From Candidatus Thiodiazotropha sp. LNASS1 (GTDB taxonomy: Bacteria; Pseudomonadota; Gammaproteobacteria; Chromatiales; Chromatiaceae): a stretch of DNA of 64,000 nt. The translations under genes and the position numbers were made by a program. Below, piece after piece: positions 17,245 through 28,252 of the stretch. The notes beneath the pieces were generated by a model. That model was not told the DNA's origin. It ran no database searches and saw only the letters and a list, made by a program, of their open reading frames with translations. Within the stretch, counting starts at the first letter, position 1. Each line of letters opens with the position of its first letter. Where the stretch lies: positions 1,550,001-1,614,000 of the forward strand of contig NZ_OZ156465.1 in assembly GCF_964212655.1 (NCBI RefSeq), written 5' to 3'.

Positions 17245-19518
17245 TCAGTTATCATCCAGGGTGGCATCGGGTACCTGCTCCCCGACAATATCAAACTGCA
17301 GCTTGTCATTCGCGACATCGACCTTAACCACCCCTCCACCGGCCAGCTTACCAAACAGCAGTTCTTCCGCCAGGGGCTTTTTGATCTCATCCTGAATCAA
17401 CCTTGCCATCGGCCGGGCGCCCATCTTCGGATCATAGCCATGCTCTGCCAGCCATACCCTGGCTTCCGGTTCAACCACCAGGTTGACATGTTTCTCCTGT
17501 AGCTGCCCTTCCAATTCGAAAATGAATTTATCGACCACCTTAGCGATATGCTCTGGTGAGAGGCCAGCGAACTGAATGATTGCATCAAGACGATTTCTGA
17601 ACTCGGGGGTGAACATTTTCTTGATTACTTCCATGCCGTCGCTGCTATGATCCTGCTTGGTGAATCCGATGGACGAGCGGCTCATCTCCTGGGCGCCGGC
17701 ATTGGTGGTCATGATGATCACAACATTGCGGAAGTCCGCCTTGCGGCCATTGTTGTCGGTCAGGGTGCCGTGATCCATCACCTGCAGCAGTAAATTGAAG
17801 ACATCCGGGTGCGCCTTCTCGATCTCATCGAGCAACAACACACAATGAGGATGCTTTGCAATCTCCTCAGTCAGCAATCCCCCCTGGTCAAAACCGACAT
17901 ACCCTGGCGGTGCGCCGATCAACCTGGATACTGTGTGGCGTTCCATATACTCGGACATATCGAAGCGGATCAGCTCCATACACAAGATCCTCGCCAGCTG
18001 ACGACTGATCTCAGTCTTGCCGACACCGGTGGGACCGGTGAAGAGAAAGGAGCCGACCGGCCTGCCTTCATTGACCAGTCCGGATCGATTCATGCGTATG
18101 GCCGCTGTCAAGGCATCGATGGCCGGATCCTGGCCAAATACGACCAGCTTCAGGTCACGTGTAAGGTTGCGCAGGGCCTCGGTATCGGAAGTGGAGACCT
18201 TCTTCGGCGGGATCCGCGCAATCTTCGCCACAATAGCCTCGACCTCATCCACGTCGATGACCTTCTTACGCTGTTCCAGCGGTTGCAGTTGCACATTCGC
18301 ACCCGCCTCATCGATGACATCGATGGCCTTATCGGGCAGATGGCGGTCGTTGATGTATTTGTCAGAGAGTTCTGCGGCGCTGTTCAAGGCATCCTGTGTG
18401 TACTCGATATGGTGATGCTCCTCGAATCGGGACTTCAGGCCCTTCAGGATCTCCACCGTCTCTGCCACGGTGGGCTCTTCCACATCGATCTTCTGGAAGC
18501 GCCGTGCCAGGGCGCGGTCTTTTTCAAAAATCCCCCTGAACTCCTGGTAGGTTGTGGAACCGATACAGCGCAGCTCCCCTGATGCGAGCACAGGCTTGAT
18601 CAGGTTCGAGGCATCCATAACCCCACCGGATGCAGCCCCTGCTCCGATAATGGTATGTATCTCGTCGATGAACAAAACCACATCCTTTTCCCGTTTCAAC
18701 TCGGCAAGAACCGCCTTCAGGCGTTTCTCGAAGTCACCACGGTATTTCGTACCCGCAACCAGCGTCCCAAGATCAAGGGCATAGATTGTTGCATTGGCAA
18801 GTACGTTAGGTACCTCTTTGTCAACGATTTTCTTGGCCAATCCCTCTGCGATAGCGGTTTTGCCTACACCGGCCTCTCCCACCAGCAGCGGGTTGTTTTT
18901 GCGCCGCCGGCAGAGTATCTGAACGGTACGTTCAACCTCTTGCAAACGACCGATCAGGGGATCGATCTTACCCTGTTCCGCCAGTTGATTGAGATTCGTG
19001 GCATAGCTCTCCAACGGACTTGTCTGACCATCCCCTTTGGATTCACTGGACAGTTCGGCTGGCGCCTCATCCTGAATCGTGCCGTCAACCTTGGAGATGC
19101 CGTGAGAGATATAGTTGACCACATCCAGCCGACTTACATTTTGCTCGTTCAGAAAAAAGACCGCCTGTGAGTCCTGTTCATTGAATATCGCCACCAGCAC
19201 ATTGGCGCCGGTAACCTCATTTTTCCCCGAGGATTGGACATGAAAAACTGCCCTTTGCAGCACCCGTTGAAATCCTAAGGTGGGTTGAATCTCCCTCTCA
19301 TCACCATCCGGAATTAGTGGTGTTGTCTCTTCAACAAAGCTGCTGATATTCTTACGCATGCTCTCGATATCCGCCCCACAGGCACGCAGTACCGCGACGG
19401 CGGTGGGATTGTCCAACAAGGCAAGCAAGAGATGATCCACCGTCATGAACTCATGATGTCGTTCTTTGGCATTCTTGAATGCTTGGTTCAGGGTAAATTC
19501 CAACTCTTTATTCAACAT
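17245..19518 (-). CDS. clpA: ATP-dependent Clp protease ATP-binding subunit ClpA
   Basis: ClpA unfolds substrates and feeds them into the ClpP peptidase chamber. The 757 residues show the N-domain ([19 protein letters not shown] onward), AAA-1 with Walker [16 protein letters not shown], and AAA-2 with Walker [16 protein letters not shown]. The SSIGFTKQD loop near residue 620 is the IGL/IGF-type ClpP contact. The adaptor gene clpS lies 24 bases upstream, the usual pairing. clpP itself is not in the window, as is normal. Confidence 0.96.
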   Translation of the reverse strand: MLNKELEFTLNQAFKNAKERHHEFMTVDHLLLALLDNPTAVAVLRACGADIESMRKNISSFVEETTPLIPDGDEREIQPTLGFQRVLQRAVFHVQSSGKNEVTGANVLVAIFNEQDSQAVFFLNEQNVSRLDVVNYISHGISKVDGTIQDEAPAELSSESKGDGQTSPLESYATNLNQLAEQGKIDPLIGRLQEVERTVQILCRRRKNNPLLVGEAGVGKTAIAEGLAKKIVDKEVPNVLANATIYALDLGTLVAGTKYRGDFEKRLKAVLAELKREKDVVLFIDEIHTIIGAGAASGGVMDASNLIKPVLASGELRCIGSTTYQEFRGIFEKDRALARRFQKIDVEEPTVAETVEILKGLKSRFEEHHHIEYTQDALNSAAELSDKYINDRHLPDKAIDVIDEAGANVQLQPLEQRKKVIDVDEVEAIVAKIARIPPKKVSTSDTEALRNLTRDLKLVVFGQDPAIDALTAAIRMNRSGLVNEGRPVGSFLFTGPTGVGKTEISRQLARILCMELIRFDMSEYMERHTVSRLIGAPPGYVGFDQGGLLTEEIAKHPHCVLLLDEIEKAHPDVFNLLLQVMDHGTLTDNNGRKADFRNVVIIMTTNAGAQEMSRSSIGFTKQDHSSDGMEVIKKMFTPEFRNRLDAIIQFAGLSPEHIAKVVDKFIFELEGQLQEKHVNLVVEPEARVWLAEHGYDPKMGARPMARLIQDEIKKPLAEELLFGKLAGGGVVKVDVANDKLQFDIVGEQVPDATLDDN

Positions 19519-19542
19519 CTCAGGAACTCCATATAGCGCCGC

Positions 19543-19863
19543 TTATGTCTCCTCCATGGTGCACATCAGCGGGTGCTGGTTGCTGCGAGAGTAATCATTG
19601 ACTTGTGACACCTTTGTCTCAGCCACGTCTTTAGTAAACACGCCACACACACCCACACCGCGGGTATGAACATGAAGCATCACTCGGGTCGCCTTTTCCC
19701 TGTCCATGTCAAAAAAGGTTTCCAAAACCAAAACCACAAATTCCATCGGTGTATAGTCATCATTCAGAATAATAACCTTAAACAATGGAGGTTTTTTAAG
19801 TTTTGGCACTGCCTCCTTTAATGCTAGACCGTCTTCGTGTGATGTTTGTTCTCGATTACTCAT
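19543..19863 (-). CDS. clpS: Clp protease adaptor ClpS
   Basis: ClpS delivers N-degron substrates to ClpA. The 106-residue protein has a loose N-terminal tail and the conserved core [20 protein letters not shown], then [19 protein letters not shown]. The [10 protein letters not shown] segment forms the N-degron pocket. It is the first gene of the clpS-clpA pair. The gap upstream is long and shared with the cold-shock gene on the other strand. Confidence 0.95.
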   Translation of the reverse strand: MSNREQTSHEDGLALKEAVPKLKKPPLFKVIILNDDYTPMEFVVLVLETFFDMDREKATRVMLHVHTRGVGVCGVFTKDVAETKVSQVNDYSRSNQHPLMCTMEET

Positions 19864-20176
19864 AATGGCTGATTCTAGCAGGCCTAAACGGCCTGAAAAG
19901 CGGAATTATATTCGGGATATTTGTTTAGCTCAGAAGGATAGTGTAAGCAGATTACAAGTTTCCATTTTACCTATATTGAGGAGCTGATTTGAATACCAAA
20001 CCGTCAAAAGTCGCTAGTTCCAACAAACGACACACTCACATTTTCATCAGGCAGAAAATCTCTAACTATCTCGTAATGGGTATAAGCTAACTAGGGATTC
20101 TTCGTATTAACAGACACCCATTATTAGGGTAATTACCAATACAAGCGTGGAAAGTTTGTGAAAATTTACATATTTG

Positions 20177-20204
20177 TTGACCGACAACGATAGAGCACTA
20201 TACT
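20177..20204 (+). promoter_or_regulatory. sigma-70 promoter for a long leader or small RNA before csp
   Basis: TTGACC (20177-20182) and TATACT (20199-20204) are spaced by 16 bases, a good housekeeping promoter. Transcription would start near 20211, about 320 bases before the csp ATG. The A+T-rich region upstream (19864-20176) holds no gene that I can support. Confidence 0.6.
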
Positions 20205-20424
20205 TTCTCCTACAGTGTTGATAATGGTTCCCATTTTAGAAGGAACAGGAACACTGGAATTCGGGCTGTTATGTTGACGCCCACTGTTTTTTTTTAATGG
20301 CTGGTACTTGGGCAGGTGGACAGAGCAGTTTTGAGCCTCTCTGCAGAATAAAAGGTAGCGGTAAACGTTGAGTGTATGGACTAAAGTGAGGCATTGCGTG
20401 GAGATTCTCGAATATCCCGTACAG

Positions 20425-20447
20425 AACCGATCTTCATGTCGGTTTTT
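20425..20447 (+). terminator. terminator-like hairpin inside the csp leader
   Basis: AACCGA (20425-20430) pairs with TCGGTT (20439-20444) and is followed by TTT. It lies about 85 bases before csp and 215 bases after the candidate start site. It could end a small RNA or act as a leader structure. Confidence 0.4.
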
Positions 20448-20530
20448 GATCTCTCCAATCCTCCAAATCTCAACCATTTCGTTACTACCACTCCACCCTC
20501 CCGGGTCATCGATAGTGAGGAGTAATAGCT

Positions 20531-20746
20531 ATGGCGACTGGAGTCGTAAAGTGGTTTAACAACGCCAAGGGCTACGGTTTTGTAACCCCGGAAGATGGAG
20601 ACCAGGACGTTTTCGTCCATTTTTCATCCATTGAGATGGATGGATACAAAACCCTGAAGGAGGGTCAAAAGGTCCAGTTTGAGATCAGTCAAGGACCTAA
20701 AGGACTTCATGCAACCAATATCCAACGGGTTGCAGCAAGCGAATAA
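20531..20746 (+). CDS. cold-shock domain protein, CspA family
   Basis: This 71-residue single cold-shock domain protein binds single-stranded RNA and DNA. RNP1 appears as KGYGFV (13-18) and RNP2 as VFVHF (27-31). The protein starts [20 protein letters not shown]. It could be a CspA-, CspC- or CspE-type RNA chaperone, or the stationary-phase CspD type that often neighbours clpS. The location next to clpS favours a cspD-like name, but paralogues are hard to separate by sequence. AGGAGTAATAGCT gives a strong ribosome binding site. A strong terminator follows. Confidence 0.92.
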   Translation: MATGVVKWFNNAKGYGFVTPEDGDQDVFVHFSSIEMDGYKTLKEGQKVQFEISQGPKGLHATNIQRVAASE

Positions 20747-20771
20747 AGCTGGTCCCTGAATCAGTAAACGC

Positions 20772-20804
20772 AAAAGCCGGTTCGGTGATCCCGATCCGGC
20801 TTTT
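20772..20804 (+). terminator. intrinsic terminator of the csp gene
   Basis: AAAAGCCGG (20772-20780) pairs with CCGGCTTTT (20796-20804), giving a 9-bp stem ending in a T-run, 25 bases after the csp stop. Confidence 0.8.
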
Positions 20805-21024
20805 CTATTTCCAATACACTGATACCTCTGCAACGCGGTAAACAAGGGAGGTTTGACCCGGCCCTTGGATTCAACATGTGTATCCTGTCTATTGCGGGGT
20901 AGCGTGCCGATATGCCTGCCCTGTTTCCAAACAGCGAAGATCGTCAGGTTCCAGTTTAACCGCCGGGATACTATGATAGCGCCTTTTATCAGAACGAATT
21001 GGAATCCAACGCGGTCATTCTTGA

Positions 21025-21606
21025 ATGCTGATTCTTTTCAACAAGCCTTATGGCGTTCTCACTCAATTTTCAGATAGCGAGGGGCGTGAGACCCTCGCCG
21101 ACTACATCACCATGAAAGGGATCTATGCCGCTGGACGGCTTGACCGTGACAGTGAGGGCCTGCTGCTGCTCACCGATGACGGTAAACTGCAGCACCGTCT
21201 TACGGATCCCGGTCGCAAGCGTTGGAAACGATACTGGGTCCAGGTTGAGGGTATACCGGATGCCAACGCCCTGGCACGACTTCGAAAAGGTGTTCAGCTA
21301 AAGGACGGACTGACACTGCCGGCAAAAGTCAGGCAGCTCGAGGAACCGAAACTTTGGCCCAGAAATCCGCCCGTTCGCTATCGGGCGTCAATCCCCACAT
21401 CCTGGCTCGAGATTCAGCTTCGGGAGGGGCGTAATCGTCAGATTCGCCGTATGACGGCAGCTGTCGGATACCCTACTCTGCGCCTGATCCGTGTAGCCGT
21501 GGACCGCTGGCGTCTGAAGAATATCCAACCTGGAGAATGGCTCATCGTCGATGGTGCCCGTGAAGAACCGGATCAAGGAAGAAAGAGGCCCCATCATGGC
21601 AGATAA
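21025..21606 (+). CDS. rluE: 23S rRNA pseudouridine synthase RluE
   Basis: RluE converts U2457 of 23S rRNA to pseudouridine (E. coli numbering). The 193 residues show the family start [16 protein letters not shown] and the catalytic Asp40 in [16 protein letters not shown]. The later [20 protein letters not shown]-type segment is also present (here [13 protein letters not shown]). There is no S4 domain, as expected for RluE. It overlaps the start of mnmA by 11 bases. The order rluE, mnmA, hflD, purB is the same as in E. coli apart from nudJ. Confidence 0.9.
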   Translation: MLILFNKPYGVLTQFSDSEGRETLADYITMKGIYAAGRLDRDSEGLLLLTDDGKLQHRLTDPGRKRWKRYWVQVEGIPDANALARLRKGVQLKDGLTLPAKVRQLEEPKLWPRNPPVRYRASIPTSWLEIQLREGRNRQIRRMTAAVGYPTLRLIRVAVDRWRLKNIQPGEWLIVDGAREEPDQGRKRPHHGR

Positions 21607-22702
21607 AGGCAGAGTCATCGTCGGTTTGTCAGGTGGTGTGGACTCATCCGTCGCAGCCTTACTGTTGCAACAGCAGGGCTATCAGGTCGAAGGCTTGTTC
21701 ATGAAGAACTGGGAGGAAGATGACAGCGAAGATTACTGTTCCGCAGCCGAAGACCTGGCAGATGCCCAGGCGGTAGCTGAATGTTTAAAGATTCCACTCT
21801 ATACGGTCAACTTTTCTACCGAGTACTGGGACCGCGTATTTGCCTATTTCCTCGAAGAGTATGGTGCAGGCAGAACGCCCAATCCCGATGTGTTATGTAA
21901 CCGTGAAATCAAGTTCAAGGCCTTTCTCGACCATGCAATCGATCAGTTGCAGGCATCCATAATCGCCACCGGGCACTACGCCGCAGTGGTAAAGGATGAC
22001 GAGGGCTATCATCTGCACAGAGCCAAGGATGAGGATAAGGATCAAACCTATTTTCTCTATATGTTGGGACAAAGAGCCTTGAGTCACAGCCTGTTTCCCT
22101 TGGCACAGCTGAATAAGCACCAGGTCAGGGAGATTGCACATAAGGCGGGATTTCCAAACCACAAAAAGAAGGACAGTACAGGGATCTGCTTTATTGGGGA
22201 GCGTAAGTTTCGAGACTTTCTGCAACGCTTTCTCCCGGCTCAGCCAGGCGACATCGAGGATCCCCAGGGTAATCTACTGGGCCGGCACCACGGTTTGATC
22301 TACTACACTCTCGGCCAGCGGCAGGGATTGGGCATAGGCGGCCGACGCGACACAATCGAGGCGCCCTGGTTCGTGGCAGCAAAGGATCTTCGTCGAAACG
22401 TCCTGATTGCAGTACAGGGTCATGATCACCCCATGTTGATGTGTCAGGAACTGACCGCCAATCAGATGCACTGGGTGGCGGGTCGTCCACCATCCGGTCC
22501 CTTGCAGGGCCTGGCAAGAATTCGTCACCGTCAGCCCCTCCAGTCCTGTCGCATCCTTCCCCGGGACGATCGACGCTATCAGGTAGTATTCGATTCGGCT
22601 CAACGGGCGGCAACCCCCGGGCAGTCGATTGTGTTCTATCACAACAATAGATGTCTTGGTGGGGGTATCATTGTAGATAGCGAGAGTATCAGGAATCAAT
22701 AA
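21596..22702 (+). CDS. mnmA: tRNA-specific 2-thiouridylase MnmA
   Basis: MnmA adds sulfur to U34 of tRNA-Lys, tRNA-Glu and tRNA-Gln, using sulfur from the Tus relay. The PP-loop is [12 protein letters not shown]. The two catalytic cysteines are Cys101 ([12 protein letters not shown]) and Cys198 ([11 protein letters not shown]). I chose ATG at 21596, which gives 368 residues and has GAAAGAGG upstream. A frame open to 21551 would add 15 non-homologous residues. It is translated from within the tail of rluE. An interspersed palindrome begins two bases after its stop. Confidence 0.95.
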   Translation: MADKGRVIVGLSGGVDSSVAALLLQQQGYQVEGLFMKNWEEDDSEDYCSAAEDLADAQAVAECLKIPLYTVNFSTEYWDRVFAYFLEEYGAGRTPNPDVLCNREIKFKAFLDHAIDQLQASIIATGHYAAVVKDDEGYHLHRAKDEDKDQTYFLYMLGQRALSHSLFPLAQLNKHQVREIAHKAGFPNHKKKDSTGICFIGERKFRDFLQRFLPAQPGDIEDPQGNLLGRHHGLIYYTLGQRQGLGIGGRRDTIEAPWFVAAKDLRRNVLIAVQGHDHPMLMCQELTANQMHWVAGRPPSGPLQGLARIRHRQPLQSCRILPRDDRRYQVVFDSAQRAATPGQSIVFYHNNRCLGGGIIVDSESIRNQ

Positions 22703-22703
22703 A

Positions 22704-22727
22704 CTAGGGCCTGTTAACAGGCCCTAG
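22704..22727. repeat. perfect 24-bp palindrome, GGGCCTGTTAACAGGCCC family
   Basis: CTA-GGGCCTGTTAACAGGCCC-TAG is a perfect inverted repeat placed right after the mnmA stop and 34 bases before hflD. Further copies occur at 24134 (22 bp), 30716 (split), and partly at 7117 and 51132. Confidence 0.75.
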
Positions 22728-22761
22728 GCTCAGCAATTCAGCCCCAGTAGTGTGAAAAGAA

Positions 22762-23394
22762 ATGCAATATAGAGACAGCGATCGCGCAATAGCCCTATCG
22801 GGCATATATCAGGCAGCCAATCTGGTACAACAGGTTGCGCGTCGTGGATTGGTCGATGCAGACAGCATTGCGGCGAATATTCATAGCCTGTTTCAGATCG
22901 ATGCCGAGAGTGTGCAGGATGTGTATGGAGGCCTGGAAGGAATCGCACCCGGCCTGCGACTGGCCTATCGGCAATTGAGCGGTGAAGAGGCGCGTGACGA
23001 TGAGCTGACACGCTATCTGCTTGGCCTGGTACAACTGGAAAGAAAACTCAGTCGTCATCTGGACCGACTGGAAAGGATAAAGCAGGGTATCACTACAATT
23101 GCCCAAAGACTGGCCCACTTTCCCGCCACACACAGCAATATTCTCGGTGCCCTGGCGGAGATCTATGCAGACAATATCAGCCAGCTCTCACCTAGAATCA
23201 TGGTAAGCGGTGAGCCCGTTTACCTGCAGAACAACGACAATGTAAATAAAATCCGTGCCCTGCTGTTGTCAGGCATCAGAGCGGCTACCCTTTGGCGGCA
23301 GACAGGGGGTAGAAGGAGACAATTGCTGTTTGTGCGCAAGCGTTACATCCAAGCATGTAGAACTCTCCTAGACGATCTGCATCAAGACATTTAA
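22762..23394 (+). CDS. hflD: high-frequency lysogenization protein HflD homologue
   Basis: This 210-residue helical protein has the HflD pattern: IALSGIYQAANLVQQVARRG, then NIHSLFQIDAESVQDVYGG, and a C-terminal VNKIRALLLSGIRAATLWRQ. In E. coli HflD lies at the membrane and binds phage lambda CII, but its cellular role is unclear. The family is almost always between mnmA and purB, as here. No signal peptide is present. A palindrome separates it from mnmA, so it may be transcribed together with mnmA by read-through. Confidence 0.9.
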   Translation: MQYRDSDRAIALSGIYQAANLVQQVARRGLVDADSIAANIHSLFQIDAESVQDVYGGLEGIAPGLRLAYRQLSGEEARDDELTRYLLGLVQLERKLSRHLDRLERIKQGITTIAQRLAHFPATHSNILGALAEIYADNISQLSPRIMVSGEPVYLQNNDNVNKIRALLLSGIRAATLWRQTGGRRRQLLFVRKRYIQACRTLLDDLHQDI

Positions 23395-23400
23395 TCAAAT

Positions 23401-23421
23401 ATTCAATCAGATTGATTGAAT
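23401..23421. terminator. stem-loop after hflD
   Basis: ATTCAATCA (23401-23409) and TGATTGAAT (23413-23421) form a 9-bp stem with a three-base loop, six bases after the hflD stop. The stem is A+T-rich and no T-run follows, so it is only a possible terminator or operator. Confidence 0.4.
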
Positions 23422-23581
23422 GAGTCACACCTGATCGATTCCTTTCACCAAACCAATGTGAAAAAACGTTAACTCGGCATACTAAGTGACAGAAAACAGA
23501 CAGCATTTCAATGTATAAAGAGTAACCGCTGCAGAGCCGCAGTGGAATATATAACTTACAACACATTGAGAGGATACGAAT

Positions 23582-24025
23582 ATGAGCAATACCAAGCTTG
23601 TCATTGCCCTGAGTGGACTGTTCACCCTGGCAGCCTGCAGCCAATCCGACAACCAGCAAAGCGCCACCACATCTCAGGAGACCCAAGGTTCTTCAACCAG
23701 CATGGTTGACAAAGTCTCTGAGGCCGGCAGTAAGGCGGCGGATACCATTGCCACCACAAGCAAGGAGGCTTACGAGGGAGCAAAACAGATGGGGAGTGAT
23801 GCTGCCGATGCCGTTGTCGATACCAGCAAAGAGATCTATGAAAATACGAAACAGGCCGCAAGCGAAGCGGGTAGCACGATAAAGGAAGAGACAGAAGAGA
23901 TCGTTTCTGCTGTGGGTGAAAAGAGTGCTGAGGTCTATGATGCGGCAAAGACCAAAACAGGTGAGATGGTAGACGCTACGAAAGAGACAGGGACTGAAGT
24001 CATGGATAATATGAAAAACGAATAG
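23582..24025 (+). CDS. LEA-like repetitive lipoprotein
   Basis: This 147-residue predicted lipoprotein has a signal peptide ending in a lipobox (LFTLAACSQ), so Cys19 would be lipidated. After a Ser/Thr/Gln-rich linker, the rest is a low-complexity amphipathic helix. It has repeating units of roughly 11 residues rich in Ala, Lys, Glu and Thr (SKEAYEGAKQMGSDAADAV, SKEIYENTKQAASEAGSTI and AAKTKTGEMVDATKETGTEV). This pattern resembles LEA proteins and YtjA/YqjD-type stress proteins. A role in envelope or desiccation stress is inference. It has no obvious partner and lies between hflD and purB on the same strand. Confidence 0.75.
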   Translation: MSNTKLVIALSGLFTLAACSQSDNQQSATTSQETQGSSTSMVDKVSEAGSKAADTIATTSKEAYEGAKQMGSDAADAVVDTSKEIYENTKQAASEAGSTIKEETEEIVSAVGEKSAEVYDAAKTKTGEMVDATKETGTEVMDNMKNE

Positions 24026-24133
24026 TAACAGATTGATTATCCAATGGCGGGAGAACACTGCCAATCTCTTTACGGGAACGCAGACCGGTCGTGAAGCCCG
24101 GATATCGGCCTGGTCTGCCAATGGCATTCACTC

Positions 24134-24155
24134 TAGGGCCTGTTAACAGGCCCTA
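24134..24155. repeat. perfect 22-bp palindrome, GGGCCTGTTAACAGGCCC family
   Basis: TA-GGGCCTGTTAACAGGCCC-TA lies between the LEA-like lipoprotein and purB, just upstream of the purB -10 box. It is almost identical to the copy at 22704. Confidence 0.75.
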
Positions 24156-24200
24156 ACACAGCGGAGGCGCTTTTCTGTGCAACTGTCGCCCGCGATCGGG

Positions 24201-25609
<1,409 letters not shown>

Positions 25610-25649
25610 ATCTCGGTGGGCGCTTCATTTGGATCATGAAAATCGATCA

Positions 25650-25862
25650 GCCGCAAATGGACACAAATCACCGCGAATGTTCGCAAATACTTAGTTCTAT
25701 GATTGCGCATTAATTATATAGATTAGGTAATGAATCTACATATTGTGATTAGGTGAGAAAGGTTTCACATATCCGGGTTGTTTATGATCCCTGTTATTTA
25801 GTAGTGACTTTGCTCATCAAGTCATTTGCGTAAATTAGCGGTGAATTGCGTCCATTTGCGGC
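25650..25862. repeat. 213-bp inverted-repeat element, subfamily B
   Basis: The left end reads GCCGCAAATGGACACAAATC then ACCGCGAATG. The reverse complement of the right end reads GCCGCAAATGGACGCAATTC then ACCGCTAATT. The arms match over about 40 bases with few differences. The core is A+T-rich and has no frame. It fills the purB-roxA gap. The same subfamily occurs at 44899. Confidence 0.75.
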
Positions 25863-25912
25863 ATAAAATAAGCCTTATAAAATAGTGTATTGAACGGACA
25901 GAGCGTGATTCG

Positions 25913-27091
25913 ATGCAAAACCTGCATTTTCCCAATGGCTTGAATGCGGAAAAGTTTCTTGCCGAATACTGGCAACGGAAACCCCTGCTGTTTCGCAATC
26001 CGCTGGCCGAATTTCAATGCGGCCTCGAAGCGGATGAACTGGCCGGTATGGCCTGTGAAGAAGCGATTGAATCTCGCCTGGTGCTTGAGAAACATGGCGC
26101 CACACCCTGGGAGGCGCGCTATGGACCTTTCGATGAGGATGACTTCTCAGATCTGCCCGACAGTCGCTGGACGCTTCTGGTACAGGATGTAGACAAGCAT
26201 CTGCCCGAGATAGCCAAGCTGCTGGACTATTTTCGTTTTATTCCGGACTGGCGGCTCGATGACGTGATGGTGAGCTACGCCGTTGACCAAGGCTCTGTCG
26301 GACCCCATATCGATGACTATGATGTATTTCTCTTCCAGGCCAAAGGCAAACGCCGCTGGAAAATCCACTCACGCCCCGTATCAGAGGACGAGTTCATACC
26401 CGACCTCGATCTGCGCATCCTTCCTGAGTTCAAAGCGGAACAGGAGTGGCTGCTCGAGCCGGGTGACATGCTCTACCTCCCCCCCAATGTCGCCCACTGG
26501 GGGATAGCCGAAGGTGAGTGCATAACCTGTTCAGTCGGTTTCCGCGCACCCACGCTGCATGAGATGGCGACCGCCTGGTTCGAGGCTGCGCTTGAATCTC
26601 GCATGCCTCGACAGCGCTACCGGGATCCCCCTCTGAAACCCCAGTCCGCACCGGGAGAGATACTCCCCCCCTCGTTGAATGAGTTCAAGGCCATGCTTGA
26701 AGAGTGCATCAGGCATGGGCAGGAAAACGATCGTTGGTTCGGCCGTTTCGTGACGGAAGCAAAGGAGCATCTGCAGATCTACCCGCGCTCTGAGCAGCTG
26801 ACTGATAAAGAGTTTCACAACCGTTTTCGGGAACAGGCCGTTATCCACCGTCACAGTTATGCCCGCATGGCCTTCAGCCGCAATGAACATGACGGTTATG
26901 ACACCTTGTTCGTGAACGGACAACACTATACGCTGCCCAGCGACTCCGGTGATTTCCTACCGGTTGTTACCCACTATCGAGTGCTCCATTTCGGCTATCT
27001 GCAGGAGTGGCTCGAACAGCCAGTGTATCTCTCCCTGCTGTGCCGGCTCTACAACGACGGACATATAATATTTAAAGATGACACAGAGTGA
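25913..27091 (+). CDS. roxA: ribosomal oxygenase RoxA (50S L16 arginine hydroxylase), JmjC/cupin
   Basis: RoxA (YcfD) hydroxylates an arginine of ribosomal protein L16 using Fe(II), oxygen and 2-oxoglutarate. The HxD...H iron triad is visible: His132 and Asp134 in GPHIDDYDVF, and His195 in PPNVAHWG. EYWQRKPLLFRNP at the start is typical. The C-terminal winged-helix part completes the 392 residues. In E. coli the homologue also lies near purB. It overlaps the next gene by 14 bases, which suggests coupled translation with the GNAT fusion. Confidence 0.9.
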   Translation: MQNLHFPNGLNAEKFLAEYWQRKPLLFRNPLAEFQCGLEADELAGMACEEAIESRLVLEKHGATPWEARYGPFDEDDFSDLPDSRWTLLVQDVDKHLPEIAKLLDYFRFIPDWRLDDVMVSYAVDQGSVGPHIDDYDVFLFQAKGKRRWKIHSRPVSEDEFIPDLDLRILPEFKAEQEWLLEPGDMLYLPPNVAHWGIAEGECITCSVGFRAPTLHEMATAWFEAALESRMPRQRYRDPPLKPQSAPGEILPPSLNEFKAMLEECIRHGQENDRWFGRFVTEAKEHLQIYPRSEQLTDKEFHNRFREQAVIHRHSYARMAFSRNEHDGYDTLFVNGQHYTLPSDSGDFLPVVTHYRVLHFGYLQEWLEQPVYLSLLCRLYNDGHIIFKDDTE

Positions 27092-28031
27092 CTACACGAT
27101 CAGAAAGGCGAAATGGCCTGAAGAACGGGAGTTGCTGCGTCAGGTCAGAGAGCCTGTCTTCGTTGAGGAACAGGGCGTCCCGCTTGCCATGGAGTGGGAT
27201 GATGATGACCTCATGGCCCATCACCTGCTTGCACTGGACCAGCACCAAAGACCCATCGCAACCGCACGCTTGCTGGGTAACGGACAGATAGGGCGCATGG
27301 CGGTAGTCCCCGAGTGGCGCAATCAGGGTATTGGTACGGCGCTGCTGTTAAACCTGATTCAGCATGCTGACTCAATCGGCTTGCAGACCCTCTTCCTACA
27401 TGCCCAGAGCAGCGCTGAACCCTTCTACGCCAAAGCAGGTTTCACAGCCAGCGGCGAGCCTTTTATGGAGGCCGGAATCGAACATCAGATGATGGTCTTA
27501 TCTCTCAACAAGGACTTAGCCGAGGAACTCTTTCTGGCTCAGCTTGGTATGACCACTGAGCTCTATCATCTGCATACCATCGAAGATCACCAGATACATG
27601 CCACAAGCATGGTGAGACAGGCCAAACGCCACCTGGCAATCTTCAGTCAGACACTCGATCCACAGATTTTCGATACCCCTCCCTTTATCGACGCCACCAA
27701 ACAGTTGGCAATGCGATCCCGTTTCAGCCGTATCCGCATCTTATTGCAAGACAACACTCTGGTGGTGCAACAGGGCCATCGGTTGGTCGAATTGGCGCAG
27801 CGCCTGTCCACAACCATCGAAATCCGTATACCCGGAGAAGAATATCTGGAGTATGCGGAAAATTTCATACTGGTCGATGAACTGGGCTACCTGCATAGAA
27901 AACAGGCCGAAAATCTACTTGGCACCGCTTGCTACAACGACCGCCATAGAGTCAATAGAATGCAAACCATCTTTGATGAAGCCTGGGAATTCGGTATACC
28001 GGACCGTGAATTGGCCAGACTTCACCTCTAA
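27078..28031 (+). CDS. GNAT acetyltransferase fused to a C-terminal PLD-like domain
   Basis: This 317-residue protein has two parts. Residues 1-150 form a GNAT N-acetyltransferase of the ElaA/YitI-like kind, with acetyl-CoA loop RMAVVPEWRNQGIGTALL and HAQSSAEPFYAKAGF. Residues about 165-317 form a second domain (ATSMVRQAKRHLAIFSQTLD, then RIRILLQDNTLVVQQGHRLV) resembling the domain of unknown function often labelled DUF7931, phospholipase D-like in pattern but without an HKD motif that I can see. The acceptor substrate is unknown. The overlap with roxA suggests a shared operon and perhaps a link to protein modification, which is inference. Confidence 0.78.
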   Translation: MTQSDYTIRKAKWPEERELLRQVREPVFVEEQGVPLAMEWDDDDLMAHHLLALDQHQRPIATARLLGNGQIGRMAVVPEWRNQGIGTALLLNLIQHADSIGLQTLFLHAQSSAEPFYAKAGFTASGEPFMEAGIEHQMMVLSLNKDLAEELFLAQLGMTTELYHLHTIEDHQIHATSMVRQAKRHLAIFSQTLDPQIFDTPPFIDATKQLAMRSRFSRIRILLQDNTLVVQQGHRLVELAQRLSTTIEIRIPGEEYLEYAENFILVDELGYLHRKQAENLLGTACYNDRHRVNRMQTIFDEAWEFGIPDRELARLHL

Positions 28032-28252
28032 GGATGGTATTTTTTAACACTGTAGAGTATGGCAACAGGTTAGAATAACGACTATAAATGGGATTCTGAT
28101 CAATCCAGGAATGATCTGGAGGAACTCTGAAATAGTCAGAGCATTTCAAGAAAATTTGCCCCGAATGAATATTGTGGCATGATACTTTTTCATGCTGCTT
28201 ACAACCATTTCATAAGGACTTGCATTCTCATAACGCTTGCATTGGTATAATA

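Noticed and set aside
19926-19985. TAGCTCAGAAGGATAG resembles the D-arm of a tRNA
   Set aside because: No acceptor stem partner, anticodon arm or T-loop (TTCRA) follows at the right distance; probably chance.
20166-20477. 103-codon minus-strand frame in the csp leader
   Set aside because: It lies over a good plus-strand promoter and leader and has no recognisable protein features.
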